From CAYOSU01 sp964406735 (GTDB taxonomy: Bacteria > Bacillota > Clostridia > Christensenellales > CAMQZB01): a stretch of 64,000 nt of DNA. Every line of letters begins with the position of its first letter. The stretch's first letter is position 1. Location of the stretch: NCBI GenBank assembly GCA_964406735.1, contig CAYOSU010000004.1:1-64000 (forward strand), read 5' to 3'. The notes below the pieces were generated by a model. That model saw only the letters and a list, made by a program, of their open reading frames with translations, had not been told where the DNA came from and did no database searches. The position numbers and the translations under genes are program-made. Positions 31,085-38,909 of this stretch are shown here, in pieces.

Positions 31085-31738
31085 ATGTATAAGATTTTTC
31101 TCGTCGAAGACGATAGGAACATCAGCTCGCTTTTGAAGTCGTATCTTGAAAACGAGGGCTACGAGGTAACGCATTATTCCTCCGAAGCCGAGGCGATAAA
31201 GCATATAACCGATCCTGCCGACCTATATATCCTCGACATCATGCTCGAATCTGACATGAGCGGCTACAACATCCTTCGTGAAATAAGGAAGCACAACAAC
31301 ACCCCTGCGATATTTATCTCTGCAAGGGATAAAGACTACGACAAGATATTGGGCTTCGAGATGGGCGCAGACGATTACGTCGCCAAGCCCTTTTCACCTC
31401 GTGAAGTCGTTTTGAGGGTAAATAACATCATTCGCAGAACGTACATGAAGGCCGATATGAAGCCGCAATATAAAAACTACACGGTAGACGTCGAATCCCG
31501 CTTGGTCAAGGACGGCGACAAGCCGATAGACTTAACGACCAAGGAGTTTGAGCTTTTCATCTACCTTTTGAAGAACAAAAACGTTGCGCTTTCCCGTGAT
31601 AAGATACTCAGCAACGTATGGGAAGAAAACTACTTCGGGAGCGACCGAGTAGTAGACGACCTCATGAGGAGACTCAGAGGCAAACTGCCCGATGCGGACA
31701 TAGAAACGATATACGGATACGGATATAAGCTTCAATGA
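31085..31738 (+). CDS. OmpR/PhoB-family response regulator
   Basis: A 217-residue regulator. The receiver has the acidic pair in VEDD, the phosphorylation site Asp51 in YILDIMLE, the Thr/Ser at PAIFISARD and the Lys in DDYVAKPFSP. The C-terminal winged helix reads LTTKEFELFIYLLKNKNVAL and RVVDDLMRRLRGKL. It overlaps the kinase gene by 4 bp, so the two form one system. Confidence 0.95.
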   Translation: MYKIFLVEDDRNISSLLKSYLENEGYEVTHYSSEAEAIKHITDPADLYILDIMLESDMSGYNILREIRKHNNTPAIFISARDKDYDKILGFEMGADDYVAKPFSPREVVLRVNNIIRRTYMKADMKPQYKNYTVDVESRLVKDGDKPIDLTTKEFELFIYLLKNKNVALSRDKILSNVWEENYFGSDRVVDDLMRRLRGKLPDADIETIYGYGYKLQ

Positions 31739-33006
31739 ACAGACTAAAACTTTCAACGCAAATATTGGTCATAGTCATGTGCTGCGTTGTAGCGATACCA
31801 GTCATAGTCTTTGCTTTCATAACGCCCATCATGCGACTTGCGGTATCGAATAATATTTACAGCACCTTGGACTACCAGCTCGACCTCACTTTTTCGGACT
31901 CCAACAAGCTCCTTAACTCGCTTATGATAATAACTCCGGGCGGAGAGATATCTCACATCAACTTAAAGGAGTCGGAGAATGTCATAACGCTTGACGACGT
32001 AGACTCGCTGATAGAGGAAGTGCAAAAAAAGCCCGCAGGGGACAGCAGAGGCAATATAAGGATGCGTGCAGGCGGATTTATCTACTACGTTTGCAGAGTG
32101 TACGAAGATAAGAGTGCGAAGATAGCCTTCACGGCGTCGGGTAACATCTCGACGAGCGAAACGCTGATGAAATATGTTGCGCTTTCGATGCTGTTTATGT
32201 TGCTCCCCGTAATATTCCTGCTTGTCTGGTTCTCCTACTTTTCACGGTCGATACATTCGATTGAGCGTGCGGTAACGGACGACACGGTGAAGAAAAAGTG
32301 TATGTCAAAGGAGCTTCAATCGCTTTCCGACACGATAGACGTATATAAAGAGGAGATAAAGGAAGCGACCGAGCAAAAGCAACGTCTTTTGCAGAACATC
32401 TCGCACGAGCTGAAAACGCCGATAACGACGATAAAGATGTATGCAGAGGGCATAGAGGACGGAATATATAAGGACGGCGACATCAAAAAGTCCACCTCGA
32501 TAATAAAAGAGGAGACCGACGTACTTCTTGACCGTGTTACCAAGATAATGAACATCAACAAGCTCTATCATATCGAGACGAGCGAAGTGCCGCAAAGGTA
32601 CGAAAAGATAGTGCTTGCCGAGGTAATGTTCGAGATGCTTGAAAAGTATGAAAAGCGTGCTCCTTACGTTCATTTCGAGGCAGAGCTTGAACGCTCCGAG
32701 TGGAGGGGCAGCAACGACATCTGGCGCACGATAATAGAGAACGTGTTCGACAACAATATCAAGCACGGCGCAAAGAATATAAAGATAACGATGAATAAAG
32801 GCGTTCTCATAATAGAGAACGACGGCGACAAGATAGAGGAGGAGATATTCGACCGCATCTTCGAGCCGTTCATGAAAGGGCAAAACGGCAACTTCGGACT
32901 CGGACTTAACATAATCCAGCGTGCGTTGAAGCTATTAAATTACAAGGTAGAGATCAAAAACGCTGACGGCGACCACGGCGTCATATATAAGATCTCCGAA
33001 AAATAA
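31735..33006 (+). CDS. Membrane sensor histidine kinase
   Basis: A 423-residue kinase with membrane segments at about residues 7-32 and 145-165 flanking a short (about 110-residue) extracytoplasmic sensor domain. The H box is NISHELKTPITT with His224; the N box (NVFDNNIKHGA), the D/G1 box (IENDGDKIEEEIFDRIF) and G2 (NFGLGLNI) are intact. No HAMP motif is obvious. No ABC transporter or peptidase adjoins, so the signal is unknown. Confidence 0.94.
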   Translation: MNRLKLSTQILVIVMCCVVAIPVIVFAFITPIMRLAVSNNIYSTLDYQLDLTFSDSNKLLNSLMIITPGGEISHINLKESENVITLDDVDSLIEEVQKKPAGDSRGNIRMRAGGFIYYVCRVYEDKSAKIAFTASGNISTSETLMKYVALSMLFMLLPVIFLLVWFSYFSRSIHSIERAVTDDTVKKKCMSKELQSLSDTIDVYKEEIKEATEQKQRLLQNISHELKTPITTIKMYAEGIEDGIYKDGDIKKSTSIIKEETDVLLDRVTKIMNINKLYHIETSEVPQRYEKIVLAEVMFEMLEKYEKRAPYVHFEAELERSEWRGSNDIWRTIIENVFDNNIKHGAKNIKITMNKGVLIIENDGDKIEEEIFDRIFEPFMKGQNGNFGLGLNIIQRALKLLNYKVEIKNADGDHGVIYKISEK

Positions 33007-33029
33007 AATTCTTTTCCTCTAAAAAAGAG

Positions 33030-33055
33030 AAGCTCCTAAAAAGGAGCTTTTCTTG
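33030..33055 (+). terminator. Terminator after the histidine kinase gene
   Basis: AAGCTCC/GGAGCTT stem with TAAAAA loop and TTTCTT tail. Confidence 0.8.
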
Positions 33056-33132
33056 GTTTTACAAGCGACTTCGTTGTTTTTTTGGATCATTTTGTAGAAA
33101 GGAGAATAAATATTATAGCGTATGTCGCTTTG

Positions 33133-33843
33133 TTAAAACTCTTTTTTGAGCTTTTCGTAGATCTTGCTCTCGATACGAGAGATCTGCACCTGCGATAAGC
33201 CGAAATATCCTGCGATCTGGCTTTGCGTCATATCTCTGAAATAGCGCAAAAGTATGATCTTTTTCTCTCTGTTGTCAAGCTTGGAAATACCCTCCTTCAA
33301 TATGAGCATCTCGTCTATCTTGTCTGTCTTGTCTCCGCATTTAAGCCTGTCAAGAAGGGGCGTATCGTCATCTTCGGAGCGTTCAAAGACTGATATGGGC
33401 ATTTTCGAGGAGTCGAGTGCATAAACTACGTCCTCTTCAGAAACTGCAAAATGAGCGGCTATCTCAGAGATCTTCGGGTCGTCGTCGTGCGATAGCTTAT
33501 ATTCTTCAGAAAATCTCGCTATCTTGAAGGACAAGACCTTGATGCTCCTTGACACCTTGATATATCCGTCGTCCCGAAGGTATCGCTTTATCTCTCCCAT
33601 CACCATCGGCACGACGTAGGTAGAGAACCTGACGTTAAAGCTCGTGTCGAAGTTGTTGATAGCCTTGACAAGGCCTAACGACGCAAGGGAGAAAAGGTCG
33701 TCATATTCGATGCCTTTATTGAGAAACCTCTTGATTATGCTTTTGAGAAGAGGTGTGTTTTCCGTAATAAGTATCTCTTTTGCGTTTTCATCGCCCTTTT
33801 TCGCCTTAGTAAGAAGCTCCATCGTCTCCGAATGCTCCAGCAT
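33133..33843 (-). CDS. sigF: Forespore sigma factor SigF
   Basis: A 236-residue sigma-70-type factor. Region 2 includes YDDLFSLASLGLVKAINNFD and FSTYVVPMVMGEIKRYLRDD, typical of SigF/SigG. Region 4 ends in RYFRDMTQSQIAGYFGLSQV followed by QISRIESKIYEKLKK. With spoIIAA and spoIIAB upstream it is the SigF gene (spoIIAC), the first compartment-specific sigma factor in the forespore. The stop leaves only a weak hairpin downstream. Confidence 0.93.
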   Translation of the reverse strand: MLEHSETMELLTKAKKGDENAKEILITENTPLLKSIIKRFLNKGIEYDDLFSLASLGLVKAINNFDTSFNVRFSTYVVPMVMGEIKRYLRDDGYIKVSRSIKVLSFKIARFSEEYKLSHDDDPKISEIAAHFAVSEEDVVYALDSSKMPISVFERSEDDDTPLLDRLKCGDKTDKIDEMLILKEGISKLDNREKKIILLRYFRDMTQSQIAGYFGLSQVQISRIESKIYEKLKKEF

Positions 33844-33893
33844 AAGTCCACCTCGCCCATATAGTATGTAAGAAAACGCATTGCAAGGCTTTT

Positions 33894-34307
33894 TCAGCCG
33901 ATAGTCTTAGTAAGCCTCACGATAAGCCCGCTCGGCTCGTTTTTGGCGACTTCTACCTTGTCGCAAAGAGCTTGCATAACGGCAAACCCGAGCCCTGCCC
34001 TTTCCTCGTCGGGCTTTGTGGTATAAAACGGCTTCATAGCGGCGTGTATGTCGCTTATGCCGACTCCCTTGTCGCTTATCTCGATAACGGCGGTCTTGCC
34101 GAAGACCTTGACGCTCACCTCGACCTCTCCGCCGTCTGTGTAAGCGTGTACGACCGAGTTTGTAACTGCTTCCGATACGGCGGTCTTGACGTCGTTTATC
34201 TCCTCGACGGTCGGGTCGAGCGACAGCACGAACGAGGCGACTGCGCTTCGTGCGAAAGCCTCGTTTTCAGATACGGCGTCGAATTTCATATATAATTTCT
34301 TGTCCAT
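33894..34307 (-). CDS. spoIIAB: Anti-sigma F factor SpoIIAB
   Basis: A 137-residue GHKL-type protein kinase that binds SigF and phosphorylates SpoIIAA. The N box is VKTAVSEAVTNSVVHAY, with the Asp-containing G1 EISDKGVGI and the G2-like EERAGLGFAVMQALCD. Length is as in other SpoIIAB. Second gene of the minus-strand spoIIA operon. Confidence 0.94.
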   Translation of the reverse strand: MDKKLYMKFDAVSENEAFARSAVASFVLSLDPTVEEINDVKTAVSEAVTNSVVHAYTDGGEVEVSVKVFGKTAVIEISDKGVGISDIHAAMKPFYTTKPDEERAGLGFAVMQALCDKVEVAKNEPSGLIVRLTKTIG

Positions 34308-34335
34308 GATAGCACTCCTTTTTTTTGTAATACGG

Positions 34336-34644
34336 TCAGCTTATTTTCGGCATGACCTGATAAAGCCCCGACGTAACGAGTACCTTCTCGACATTGGGCT
34401 TTGGGTTTTTGATATAGACCGTTGCGCCTTTACCTTTAAGCCTTTTGTACCGTCCGAGCATAAGCCCAATGCCGGTAGAGTCGGTAAAATCAAGCGCAGA
34501 CAGCTCGTAGATCGCACTCTCGATATACAGCGAGTCGATAAGCTCATCGAGCTTTTCCCGTGCAGGCTTTGCCGAATGCTCGTCAAGCTCTCCCGAAAAA
34601 TATAAAACGAGCGTGCATTTTGAATAGGAATATTTGATCTCCAT
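34336..34644 (-). CDS. spoIIAA: Anti-sigma F factor antagonist SpoIIAA
   Basis: A 102-residue STAS-domain protein. The phosphorylated Ser lies in the segment LDFTDSTGIGLMLGRYKRLK. Dephosphorylated SpoIIAA releases SigF from SpoIIAB. It heads the operon; a Spo0A box (TTGTCGAA) lies about 90 bp upstream at 34737-34744. Confidence 0.93.
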   Translation of the reverse strand: MEIKYSYSKCTLVLYFSGELDEHSAKPAREKLDELIDSLYIESAIYELSALDFTDSTGIGLMLGRYKRLKGKGATVYIKNPKPNVEKVLVTSGLYQVMPKIS

Positions 34645-34736
34645 ATATCACCTCAGATTGTTTTCCCTCATCAGAAATGATGATACTACGTTATTTCCTT
34701 CGGTGCGTAGGAGAAAACTTGCGTATGAGTCTACTA

Positions 34737-34744
34737 TTGTCGAA
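34737..34744. promoter_or_regulatory. Spo0A box upstream of spoIIA
   Basis: TTGTCGAA is a perfect Spo0A-box consensus, about 93 bp upstream of the spoIIAA start codon. Spo0A activation of spoIIA is established in Bacillus and clostridia. A clear SigH -10 was not found; an AGGAAAT that could be a SigH -35 lies between the box and the gene. Confidence 0.6.
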
Positions 34745-34841
34745 AACACAGAAGAAGCCTTTTCCAACGCATAAAAATTGTATAAACGGAGAATTTAAGT
34801 ATAAAAATTCAAAAAAATTACCGAATCGGACTAAAAATCCG

Positions 34842-34870
34842 TTGACAAATGGCTTCGATGCGAGTATTAT
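34842..34870 (+). promoter_or_regulatory. Promoter of the leader peptide/ABC importer
   Basis: TTGACA (34842-34847), 17 bp, TATTAT (34865-34870). It gives a leader transcript of about 200 nt with a short coding region and a terminator before the importer genes. Confidence 0.75.
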
Positions 34871-34895
34871 AATAACAAGTTAGCGTACTAAAGTG

Positions 34896-35046
34896 CGCAA
34901 AAAGGACGACGCAATGAGAAACGTATCGAGCATTTATTATTATTACTTTTACTTTACGGAGATCGAGTAAATATTTGCTGCGATAATTTTTGCGTTACAA
35001 AAAACGAAACACAAGGACTTATCGTGAGGTAAGTCCTTATTTTTTT
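34896..35046 (+). promoter_or_regulatory. Attenuator: leader structure and intrinsic terminator
   Basis: The terminator is AAGGACTTATC/GGTAAGTCCTT (35013-35038, GTGA loop) followed by ATTTTTTT. An upstream segment CGATAA (34981-34986) is complementary to TTATCG (35019-35024) in the terminator and could act as antiterminator. CGCAAAAA (34896-34903) pairs perfectly with TTTTTGCG (34987-34994), a helix that encloses the leader peptide and would be opened by a moving ribosome. Mutually exclusive pairings of this kind are the core of ribosome-mediated attenuation. Confidence 0.75.
34914..34970 (+). CDS. Tyr/Phe-rich leader peptide (attenuation)
   Basis: An 18-codon reading frame, MRNVSSIYYYYFYFTEIE, with a ribosome-binding site (AAAGGAC) 8 bp before ATG. 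Codons 8-14 are Tyr-Tyr-Tyr-Tyr-Phe-Tyr-Phe: five Tyr and two Phe in a row. It sits between a strong promoter and an intrinsic terminator (35013-35046), the arrangement of amino-acid operon leader peptides such as those of phe and his operons. Ribosome stalling when charged tRNA-Tyr (or tRNA-Phe) is scarce would favour read-through into the importer. The peptide itself probably has no other role. Confidence 0.85.
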   Translation: MRNVSSIYYYYFYFTEIE

Positions 35047-35074
35047 AGGATAAATTTTTTTAAGGAGTATATAT

Positions 35075-36061
35075 ATGAAAAAGCTTGGAAAGATCACGAA
35101 ATTAGCAGCTATATGCTTATCACTCGTACTTTTAGTCTCGATGACCGCTTGCGGCAACGAAACGAAAAACAAAGACCACTTCGTCGTAGGCATCTGTCAG
35201 TTGGTAACGCACGATGCACTCGATGCGGCAACGCAGGGCTTCAAGGATGCTTTGACCGAGGAGCTTGCAAAAGAGGGCAAGACGGTAGAGTTCAAAGAGG
35301 GCAACGCCGCAGGCGACTCCAACACTTGCGTAACTATAGCCAACGGCTTCGTATCGGCAAAAGTCGACCTTATCATGGCAAACGCAACTCCGGCATTTCA
35401 GGCGGCAGCGAACGCTACGCTCGACATCCCTGTATTGGGAACTTCGATAACGGCGTACGGCGTTGCGCTTGAAATGGACGATTTCGATGGCACGATAGGT
35501 GGCAACCTTTCGGGAACGAGCGACCTTGCTCCTATTGACGAACAGGTAAATATGATGCTTTCCTTAGTCCCCGACGCTCAGACGGTAGGAATCTTGTACT
35601 GCTCTGCCGAGCCTAACTCCAAATACCAGTCGGACGTTGCCGAGGAGCTTTTGAAAAAAGCAGGCAAGACCGTAGTAGTCAAGACGTTCAGCGACTCGAA
35701 CGACATCTCGGCGGCATTGAACGCAATTTGCGACAGCGTAGACCTCATCTTCGTTCCGACGGACAACACCGTAGCGTCTAACACCGGTATCATCGACCAG
35801 ATCTGCAGTCTCAAAGGCGTTCCCGTATTTGCAGGCGAAGAGGGCATCTGCAAGGGTTGCGGCTTCGCAACGCTTTCGATAAGCTACTACAACATCGGCG
35901 TCAAGACGGGCAAGATGGCGGCTGAGATACTTCTCGGCAAGGCAGATATTTCCAAAATGGCTGTTCAGTACGACGAAACCCCCGTCAAGAAGTTTGTCAA
36001 GGATCGTTGCGAGGCGTTGGGAATAACGGTACCGTCTGATTACGAAGAGATAGAAAGATAA
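35075..36061 (+). CDS. ABC substrate-binding lipoprotein (TrpX-like)
   Basis: A 328-residue lipoprotein: a hydrophobic signal peptide ends in a lipobox LVSMTAC (Cys at about residue 26). The mature part is the two-lobed PF04392-type fold (FVVGICQLVTHDALDAATQG, DIPVLGTSITAYG, VPTDNTVASNTG, LSISYYNIGVKTGKMAAEIL). Family members studied bind aromatic amino acids. Together with the Tyr/Phe leader, tyrosine and/or phenylalanine is the best guess for the ligand here. Operon partners are the permease and ATPase that follow. Confidence 0.88.
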   Translation: MKKLGKITKLAAICLSLVLLVSMTACGNETKNKDHFVVGICQLVTHDALDAATQGFKDALTEELAKEGKTVEFKEGNAAGDSNTCVTIANGFVSAKVDLIMANATPAFQAAANATLDIPVLGTSITAYGVALEMDDFDGTIGGNLSGTSDLAPIDEQVNMMLSLVPDAQTVGILYCSAEPNSKYQSDVAEELLKKAGKTVVVKTFSDSNDISAALNAICDSVDLIFVPTDNTVASNTGIIDQICSLKGVPVFAGEEGICKGCGFATLSISYYNIGVKTGKMAAEILLGKADISKMAVQYDETPVKKFVKDRCEALGITVPSDYEEIER

Positions 36062-36071
36062 GGAGAAAAAC

Positions 36072-36962
36072 ATGGGTATACTAAACGCAATACCGGGCGC
36101 AGTAGCGCAAGGACTAATATGGGGAATAGCGGCGATAGGGCTGTATATCAGCTACCGGGTGCTCGACTTTTCCGATCTTACGGTTGACGGCTCGATATGC
36201 ACAGGCGCATGCGTTGCGGCGATGCTGTTACTTGGCGGCGTAAACGTCTGGATAGCTATGCTTGCGGCGTTTGTTGCAGGAATGCTGTGCGGACTTATCA
36301 CGGGACTTTTCCACACCAAGATGGGCATACCCCCGATATTGGCAGGAATTCTAACTCAGCTCATTCTGTGGTCGGTAAACCTCAAAATATTGGGACAGGC
36401 TAACAGGGCGTTGAACCCGAGACAGTTAGACCTCATAATAACCCAGCTCAAAATAGGTCCGTCGTTGCTCGTTTTGGTAGCGTTCGTCGCAGTCATCATC
36501 GCAATACTATATTGGTTCTTCGGAACGGAGCTCGGCTCTGCGATAAGAGCAACGGGCTCTAACGAGAAAATGGCTCGTGCTCAGGGCATAAATACGAGCT
36601 TTTGCAAGGTATTTGCGCTTATGATATCCAACGGCTTAGTATCCCTTTCGGGTGCGCTTCTGGCGCAATATCAGGGCTTTGCCGACATAAATATGGGACG
36701 AGGTGCAATAGTCATCGCGCTTGCGGCGATAATAATCGGCACGACCCTCGTCAAGATGATAAGCCACAATTTCGCAGTCAAACTGTTCGGTGCGGCGCTC
36801 GGCGGAGTAATTTATTACATCGTATATCAGGTAATAATCGCGCTTGGCTTCGATACCGACCTTCTCAAGATGCTGTCTGCGATAGTCGTTGCGATATTCT
36901 TGGCAATACCGTACTGGAAGAAAAAAATGAGCGAGAGACCGAAAGGAGAGAAAAATGCTTGA
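36072..36962 (+). CDS. ABC permease (TrpY-like)
   Basis: A 296-residue permease of the branched-chain/ribose-type superfamily (BPD_transp_2-like) with about eight to nine membrane segments. GTELGSAIRATGSNEKMARAQGIN is the conserved cytoplasmic loop that contacts the ATPase. It starts 10 bp after the binding-protein gene and overlaps the ATPase gene by 8 bp. Confidence 0.9.
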   Translation: MGILNAIPGAVAQGLIWGIAAIGLYISYRVLDFSDLTVDGSICTGACVAAMLLLGGVNVWIAMLAAFVAGMLCGLITGLFHTKMGIPPILAGILTQLILWSVNLKILGQANRALNPRQLDLIITQLKIGPSLLVLVAFVAVIIAILYWFFGTELGSAIRATGSNEKMARAQGINTSFCKVFALMISNGLVSLSGALLAQYQGFADINMGRGAIVIALAAIIIGTTLVKMISHNFAVKLFGAALGGVIYYIVYQVIIALGFDTDLLKMLSAIVVAIFLAIPYWKKKMSERPKGEKNA

Positions 36963-37749
36963 ACTTAAAGGAATAAAAAAGACCTTCCACAAAGGCACGT
37001 TGAACGAAAAGGTAGCTCTCGACTTAGAGGATTTCAAGATAAACGACGGCGATTTCGTCAGCGTCATCGGTGGTAACGGCGCAGGCAAGTCGACGCTTAT
37101 GAACATAATAAGCGGCACCCTTCTCCCCGACGAGGGAAAGATAACTCTCGACGGCGTAGACGTCACCATGCTTTCCGAGCACAAGAGAGCAAAGTTCTTG
37201 GGAAGAGTTTTCCAGGACCCCATCATGGGCACTGCCGCTAACATGCAGATAGAGGAAAACCTTGCGCTCGCAAAAAGACGAGGCGAGAAAAGAGGCTTCG
37301 GCTGGGGCATAACCAAAGCCGAAAGAGAGGAATACAAGAAGCTTTTGAAGGACTTTGACTTAGGACTCGAGGACAGACTGACGTCGAAAGTAGGGCTGTT
37401 ATCGGGCGGACAGAGACAGGCGTTGACTCTTATCATGGCAACGCTCAAAAAGCCCAAGGTATTGCTCCTTGACGAGCACACGGCGGCACTCGATCCCAAG
37501 ACGTCTGCAAAGGTCATGGGTCTTACCGAAAAGCTTGTCAAAGAGAACGAGCTGACGACGCTCATGATAACGCACAACATGGCAAACGCCATCGAGTACG
37601 GCAACAGGCTGATCTTAATGCAGAGCGGCAAGATAATATACGACGTTTCGGGCGAGGAAAAGGCAAAGCTCACCGTCAAGGACCTGCTCGACAAGTTCAG
37701 CGACACGGCAAAGGAGCTCGTCAATTCCGACAAAGTAATGCTTGGCTAA
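36955..37749 (+). CDS. ABC ATPase (TrpZ-like)
   Basis: A 264-residue ATP-binding subunit. Walker A is GGNGAGKSTLMNII, the Q-loop is GRVFQDPIMGT, the signature is LLSGGQRQALTLIMA, and Walker B is VLLLDEHTAALDP with the switch His in MITHNMANAIEYG. Powers the aromatic-amino-acid-type importer with the two upstream genes. Confidence 0.95.
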   Translation: MLELKGIKKTFHKGTLNEKVALDLEDFKINDGDFVSVIGGNGAGKSTLMNIISGTLLPDEGKITLDGVDVTMLSEHKRAKFLGRVFQDPIMGTAANMQIEENLALAKRRGEKRGFGWGITKAEREEYKKLLKDFDLGLEDRLTSKVGLLSGGQRQALTLIMATLKKPKVLLLDEHTAALDPKTSAKVMGLTEKLVKENELTTLMITHNMANAIEYGNRLILMQSGKIIYDVSGEEKAKLTVKDLLDKFSDTAKELVNSDKVMLG

Positions 37750-37793
37750 AAAGAATACACCAACACTTTATATCATATACCTTCATAAAAAAT

Positions 37794-37822
37794 AAAAATG
37801 CACGAGAAATTCGTGCATTTTT
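37794..37822 (+). terminator. Terminator after the ABC importer operon
   Basis: AAAAATGCACGA/TCGTGCATTTTT stem with a GAAAT loop, symmetrical and therefore possibly active in both directions. Confidence 0.85.
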
Positions 37823-37887
37823 GCGTATACGCAAAAGTTTTTGCCATATAGAGAAATATTTGCCGCAAAATAAGGCACAATAAGCGT

Positions 37888-38259
37888 ATGGAGAAAAAAG
37901 ACAGAGTAGATCCGTGGCTGCTTATTCTCGGCGGCACGCTGACGGGGCTTGCGAACGGGCTTTTTGGCGGTGGCGGCGGTATGATAGTCGTGCCCTTTTT
38001 GATATATTTTGCGGGTCTCGAACCCAAAAAAGCGCACGCAACGGCGATAGCGGTTATCCTCCCCGTAACGATCGTCTCGGGGCTAATATACCTCAATAGC
38101 TTCGATATATCCTTAAAAAAGCTGTTGCCGTCAACGATAGGAGTAATAGTCGGCGGAGTGTTAGGCGCATACGTTTTGCCGAAGCTTCAGAATAGCTTCG
38201 TCATGCTTCTTTTTGCCGCAATAATGATATTGGCAGGAGTGAGACTTATCATGGGGTAG
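37888..38259 (+). CDS. TauE/SafE-type transporter, N-terminal half
   Basis: A 123-residue membrane protein with about four hydrophobic segments and the TSUP family start LILGGTLTGLANGLFGGGGGMIVVPFLIYFAG. Complete TSUP proteins have two such four-segment halves; here each half is a separate gene, the second starting 14 bp downstream. The halves presumably pair in the membrane as a small-anion exporter (sulfite, sulfoacetate or similar), but the substrate is unknown. Confidence 0.85.
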   Translation: MEKKDRVDPWLLILGGTLTGLANGLFGGGGGMIVVPFLIYFAGLEPKKAHATAIAVILPVTIVSGLIYLNSFDISLKKLLPSTIGVIVGGVLGAYVLPKLQNSFVMLLFAAIMILAGVRLIMG

Positions 38260-38273
38260 ATTTCATTGCGTTT

Positions 38274-38702
38274 ATGGTGGCAGGCTTTTTCGGAGGAGTG
38301 TTAGGCGGTATGGGCATGGGCGGCGGTACTCTCCTGATACCCATTCTGACAGTTATCTTAACGGTATTTCAGCACGAGGCGCAGGGCATAAATCTGCTGT
38401 CCTTTATCCCGATGGCGATAATAACCGTCGTCATGCACGCCAAAAATAAAATGATAACGTGGCGTTACGCACTGTTAGTAATGCTCCCTGCGATAGCCTC
38501 GTCCGTGATTTCCTCTCTTTTCTCGGCAAAGCTTTCGCAAAGCGTGCTTTCGACCTCGTTTGGCATATTTTTAATAGCGCTGGGAGTGTTTCAGATGATA
38601 AGCGAGCTAATAAAGCTTTTCAAAAACGGAAGCGGAACGGAAAAAGAAGAGGAAAAGGGAACGTCCGAAGCCCCTTGCGAAAAAGCCACGGATAACGAGT
38701 AG
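38274..38702 (+). CDS. TauE/SafE-type transporter, C-terminal half
   Basis: A 142-residue partner of the preceding gene, opening with VAGFFGGVLGGMGMGGGTLLIPIL and ending in a charged tail (GTEKEEEKGTSEAPCEKATDNE in part). No good ribosome-binding site precedes the ATG at 38274. An in-frame ATT at 38265 (giving IAFMVAGFFGG) follows GGGGTAG at a fitting distance and would complete the first membrane segment, so a rare ATT start is possible. Confidence 0.83.
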   Translation: MVAGFFGGVLGGMGMGGGTLLIPILTVILTVFQHEAQGINLLSFIPMAIITVVMHAKNKMITWRYALLVMLPAIASSVISSLFSAKLSQSVLSTSFGIFLIALGVFQMISELIKLFKNGSGTEKEEEKGTSEAPCEKATDNE

Positions 38703-38909
38703 AAGATAGTTGCCTTTAACGAGCTTTTTGACAAAAATCGAAGAGTCGACGGCTCAAAAAGCAATTTTTTTTGAAAAAAAAGTTGAAAATAGTGCAAAAA
38801 TTTTCAATTTGGGTCTATACAAACCGAAAAATGTGTGATACAATAAGTTAGACTAAGGTAACAATATCTTTTTTTAACGACATAATTTTTTTAGAGAGGA
38901 TAGATAATT

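Noticed and set aside
34871..35074. T-box or other known riboswitch before the ABC importer
   Set aside because: No T-box sequence (such as the conserved GGTGG-containing bulge) or specifier helix is seen; the aromatic leader peptide explains the terminator better.
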